Source of the DNA: Paracoccus contaminans
Lineage (GTDB): Bacteria > Pseudomonadota > Alphaproteobacteria > Rhodobacterales > Rhodobacteraceae
Length of the DNA: 64,000 nucleotides
Reading direction: 5' to 3'
Assembly: GCF_002105555.1 (NCBI RefSeq)
Contig: NZ_CP020612.1
Coordinates: 1,101,001-1,165,000, forward strand
The stretch's first letter is position 1, and every line of letters starts with the position of its first letter. Below the pieces are notes generated by a model, which was given only the letters and a program-made list of their open reading frames with translations, was not told the origin of the DNA and ran no database searches. The translations under genes were made by a program, and so were the position numbers. Positions 59,320 to 64,000 of this stretch are shown one piece after another.

Positions 59320-61340
59320 GCATCGTTAGCAGGAGCCGAAGCAACAGGGGTTTGGGTGGTGGAGGTTGGAACCATCGCTCGAAAGAGGTCACCGAACTCA
59401 GGAAAGGTGACCAACTTGATGCAGCTTACGCTCTCTCGGTGGAGCGCATCGCTGATTCCGAGGCTGACGACTATGACCGCGCCGCCTATGCATGGTGCCT
59501 CATTGCACTCGTTAAACAGCATTCAGCCGATGGAAAACAACAGAAGCTGTCCGAATATCTGGACCAACTACGGCGTTTCGAAGTCCCGGCCTCGGACGAG
59601 ATGCTGGCAGAACATCGTGAGAAGGCTCTGTCACTCGTGGACCCCGACCGCCGCGCCATGCAGTCAGCTCGCAATTTGAGCAAGCAGGGCAAGCACGAAG
59701 AGGCCGCGAGGATCTACGCCGACCTCGATGCCAACGGCAAACTGGAGCTGGACGACCGAAAGGCCTGGGGGTGGGAACTCTACCGCCTGATCAAAGGCGA
59801 ACTTGAAGGGTCGCAGGACGAGAAGCTGTCTCCGCCAGTCGTTCAGCGCGTGAAGAGGAACCTGAACACCTATCTGAAGCTGGCGATTGGCGGCCCCGAC
59901 CTCCTGCACAGCCTCATGCTGCGTCAGGCGTTGCGGCTGGCAAAGGGCGAACAGCTCAAGCTGCTCCCGTTTCTTCGCCTCTGGAACCCGGATCAGTTCA
60001 GCGACGAGGACTTCGACCGGCAGACAGGAAAGGACGGCAAGACCTACCCGTCCCTCGTCGAGCAGGTTGTCCAGGCTGCGTCGGCGGAGGCCTCCCAGAG
60101 CGACCGCGCGGATGACCGCCATTTCATTCTGCCGCATGTGCAGACCGCGATGAAGCGCTTCCCGGATAATATCTGGCTCAAGTTAAATCTCGCGAAACTA
60201 CTGCGGGGTATCGGGCGCATTGATGATTCGCTGAAGCTGGCCGTCGAATTTGCGCGCGAGAAGACTTCTGAATACTGGGCTTGGGAACTGATCGGTGACC
60301 TGGTGCCAAACGATACCGACCTGCGGCGGTCGTGCTATGCCAAGGCCCTGAGCTGTTCACAGGACGATGAATTCGTAGGAAAGGTCCGCCTCAAGTTCGC
60401 CGCCCTGCTGGAAGAAAGCCACCCTGCCGAAGCCCGGTTCGAGACAGAGCGTATGATTGCGCACCGCGCCCGCGCCGGATACGCGATTCCCCGTGAAGCA
60501 CAGAGTCTTGTTGAAAGACTTGCAGCGGTCACCCCAAACGCGACGGATCGCGCCTTCTATGGCAGACTGAGCGATGCGGCGGAGGCTCTGCTCTTCTCGC
60601 ACCTTCCGTGGACCGATGCTTGCCTCGGGGACGTTTTCACGATCGAGGGGCGAGATGGTCAGAAGCCTCGAAGGCGCCGCAGAATCTATGTGAAGGGAAA
60701 TCCCTTCGCAATCGAACTGAGCCTGCCCGACAGCCATCCGGACATCCGCGGGTTGGCCGAAGGAACGCCGATCAAGTTGCAGTTTGAGACCTCAAAAGCC
60801 GGGCCAGCGCACACAATATTTCACCGGATCAGCCGCCGAGAAGATGGCACACCCATGGACATCATGCCGTTTCGGGTTGGTGTCATCGACCACATCAACC
60901 ATGAAAAGTCTCTGATCCACGTGATCATCGCTCGCGGCGTGGATGGAACTTGCCCGAACTCGCTTCATCCGGGACAGCCCAAGATCGGGGCCGCCGTCGT
61001 GGTTCGCCTTGCAAAGCACCATTCAAAGAGCGGCGTGCGCACGCGTATTCTCGAAATCGCGCCCACCGAACAATCACCTTCTCCGGATGTCTGTCGCCCA
61101 TTCCGCGACGCAACGAACGTGACGCCGAGCGGGCTGGGGTTCACACGTGGAGATATCTTCATTCCGCCTCACATGATCAATGCCGAAGGGATACAGGCGG
61201 GTGATCTTGTGGAAGGCGTGGCCATTACAAGTTTCGACAAGAAGCGTGGGAAATGGGGAATGAAGGCGATCCAAGCGAAAGTCGTCGCGCGAAATCACTT
61301 CGACTTTGGAAATGACGTCGAGGCGGACTACGATGACTAA
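59316..61340 (+). CDS. TPR-like protein with C-terminal OB / cold-shock-like domains
   Basis: A 674-aa protein starting with TTG at 59316, in overlap with the helicase stop; no ATG exists before residue about 90. Residues about 15-430 are helical repeats of TPR type (for example KQGKHEEAARIYADLDANGK). Residues about 515-585 look like an OB fold (RVGVIDHINHEKSLIHVII). Residues about 605-660 look like a cold-shock domain (GFTRGDIFIPPHMINAEGIQ, GDLVEGVAITSFDKKRGKWG). It probably binds nucleic acid and serves the helicase as sensor or loader. TPR plus OB proteins occur in conflict systems, but I cannot assign one by eye. Confidence 0.68.
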   Translation: MSIVSRSRSNRGLGGGGWNHRSKEVTELRKGDQLDAAYALSVERIADSEADDYDRAAYAWCLIALVKQHSADGKQQKLSEYLDQLRRFEVPASDEMLAEHREKALSLVDPDRRAMQSARNLSKQGKHEEAARIYADLDANGKLELDDRKAWGWELYRLIKGELEGSQDEKLSPPVVQRVKRNLNTYLKLAIGGPDLLHSLMLRQALRLAKGEQLKLLPFLRLWNPDQFSDEDFDRQTGKDGKTYPSLVEQVVQAASAEASQSDRADDRHFILPHVQTAMKRFPDNIWLKLNLAKLLRGIGRIDDSLKLAVEFAREKTSEYWAWELIGDLVPNDTDLRRSCYAKALSCSQDDEFVGKVRLKFAALLEESHPAEARFETERMIAHRARAGYAIPREAQSLVERLAAVTPNATDRAFYGRLSDAAEALLFSHLPWTDACLGDVFTIEGRDGQKPRRRRRIYVKGNPFAIELSLPDSHPDIRGLAEGTPIKLQFETSKAGPAHTIFHRISRREDGTPMDIMPFRVGVIDHINHEKSLIHVIIARGVDGTCPNSLHPGQPKIGAAVVVRLAKHHSKSGVRTRILEIAPTEQSPSPDVCRPFRDATNVTPSGLGFTRGDIFIPPHMINAEGIQAGDLVEGVAITSFDKKRGKWGMKAIQAKVVARNHFDFGNDVEADYDD

Positions 61341-61425
61341 TAGCGCCTTCTTCAACTCTAGGGAACACAGCAGGCGCCGTGTTGAATCGCCTATGCGCTT
61401 GATTACGCGGCACTTCTCGCCCTCT

Positions 61426-61445
61426 TGCTTCCACAGTGCTTCCAC
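61426..61445 (+). repeat. Tandem TGCTTCCAC pair near attR, candidate integrase arm sites
   Basis: Copies at 61426-61434 and 61437-61445 repeat the pair near attL with the same 11-bp period and orientation. They lie about 65 bp inside attR. Confidence 0.5.
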
Positions 61446-61462
61446 GGGCGGTGGAAACGCAA

Positions 61463-61484
61463 ACGCCGCCCCGGAGGGCGGCGT
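61463..61484 (-). terminator. Element-supplied terminator of the rRNA operon
   Basis: Perfect 9-bp arms ACGCCGCCC (61463-61471) and GGGCGGCGT (61476-61484), with a 4-nt loop, are followed in minus-strand reading by TTGCGTTT. It stands 26 bp past the end of tRNA-fMet, inside the element. It takes over the role of the native terminator now left at 249-266. It may also end the right-arm operon on the plus strand. Confidence 0.75.
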
Positions 61485-61509
61485 CTAAGCGTTTGATAAC
61501 ACGTATTTT

Positions 61510-61586
<77 letters not shown>

Positions 61587-61676
61587 ACCGTGCCGCGGCT
61601 GCGGCTTGGTTTTTCCCGCTGGATGATTTTTTGCGGGGAATTGGATCGTTCGGAGAGGATTGCGTTTCTTTCCAGG

Positions 61677-61791
61677 TCTGGCGGTGACCTACTCTCCCGC
61701 GTCTTGAGACGCAGTACCATTGGCGCGACGGCGCTTAACGGCCGAGTTCGGGATGGGATCGGGTGTTTCGCTCGTGCTATGGCCACCAGAC
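61677..61791 (-). rRNA. rrf: 5S ribosomal RNA
   Basis: About 115 nt reading GGTCTGGTGGCCATAGC at the 5' end and closing with the complementary CCGCCAGACC. The loop CGAACTCGGCCGTTAAGC-like core (seen in reverse at 61735-61752) is the conserved 5S sequence. Ends are good to a few bases. It lies between 23S and tRNA-fMet, as in alphaproteobacteria. Confidence 0.95.
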
Positions 61792-61877
61792 CGGGAAAGA
61801 AACGCTCAGCGTGTCCCCTTTCGGGGACGCCTTGTCCAAGTTGCTTTTGAGGGAAGGACAGATGGTCTGTCTTCTTC

Positions 61878-64000
<2,123 letters not shown>

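Noticed and set aside
59316..61340. Assignment to a named TPR/OB conflict system
   Set aside because: Fold impressions alone do not allow it; a profile search would be needed.

Overview
The window reads as a high-GC alphaproteobacterial chromosome, most likely Rhodobacterales. The reasons are the rRNA operon tail (23S-5S-tRNA-fMet), the gene-transfer-agent-like tail genes, and several protein families common in Rhodobacteraceae prophages. An integrated element of about 61 kb fills almost all of it. The element runs from a 45-nt displaced 3' end of tRNA-fMet (306-350) to an intact tRNA-fMet (61510-61586). That tRNA closes an rRNA operon on the minus strand (5S at about 61677-61791, 23S running off the right edge).

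Left arm (306-17931): attL, a metallophosphoesterase and a DUF6880-type protein, a tyrosine integrase, then a tight plus-strand operon. The operon encodes a WYL regulator, a 1724-aa DUF1998 helicase, a RapA-like SNF2 helicase, a 1309-aa adenine methyltransferase and an HNH nuclease. It looks like a DISARM/Druantia-type anti-phage system, but this exact set is one I do not recognise as a named system.

Middle (18158-56245): a siphovirus-like prophage. The structural genes lie on the minus strand, so they read right to left. They run small and large terminase, gpW-like connector, portal (frameshifted), protease-capsid fusion, decoration and head-tail proteins, tail terminator, tail tube, tail chaperone with a programmed -1 frameshift signal, and tape measure. 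A GTA-type distal tail follows (DUF2460, DUF2163, NlpC/P60, TIM-barrel hub, DUF2793 fibre), with the lysis genes embedded in it. An AT-rich abortive-infection gene sits inverted between tail genes. Right of the terminase are a Phd/ParE module, two DNA methyltransferases, a RuvC-like resolvase, a primase/ATPase, a Cas4-like nuclease, an SF2 helicase, a DUF669-like protein, a Sak4-like ATPase and a CI/LexA-type repressor.

Right arm (56605-61340): a two-gene plus-strand unit made of a RecD-like helicase, with a HEPN-like N-terminal region and a duplicated C-terminal domain, and a TPR plus OB/cold-shock protein. It is followed by the element's own rRNA-operon terminator and attR. No second integrase was seen, so the simplest reading is one prophage-like element carrying defence genes at both ends. 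The portal frameshift suggests it may no longer make virions.
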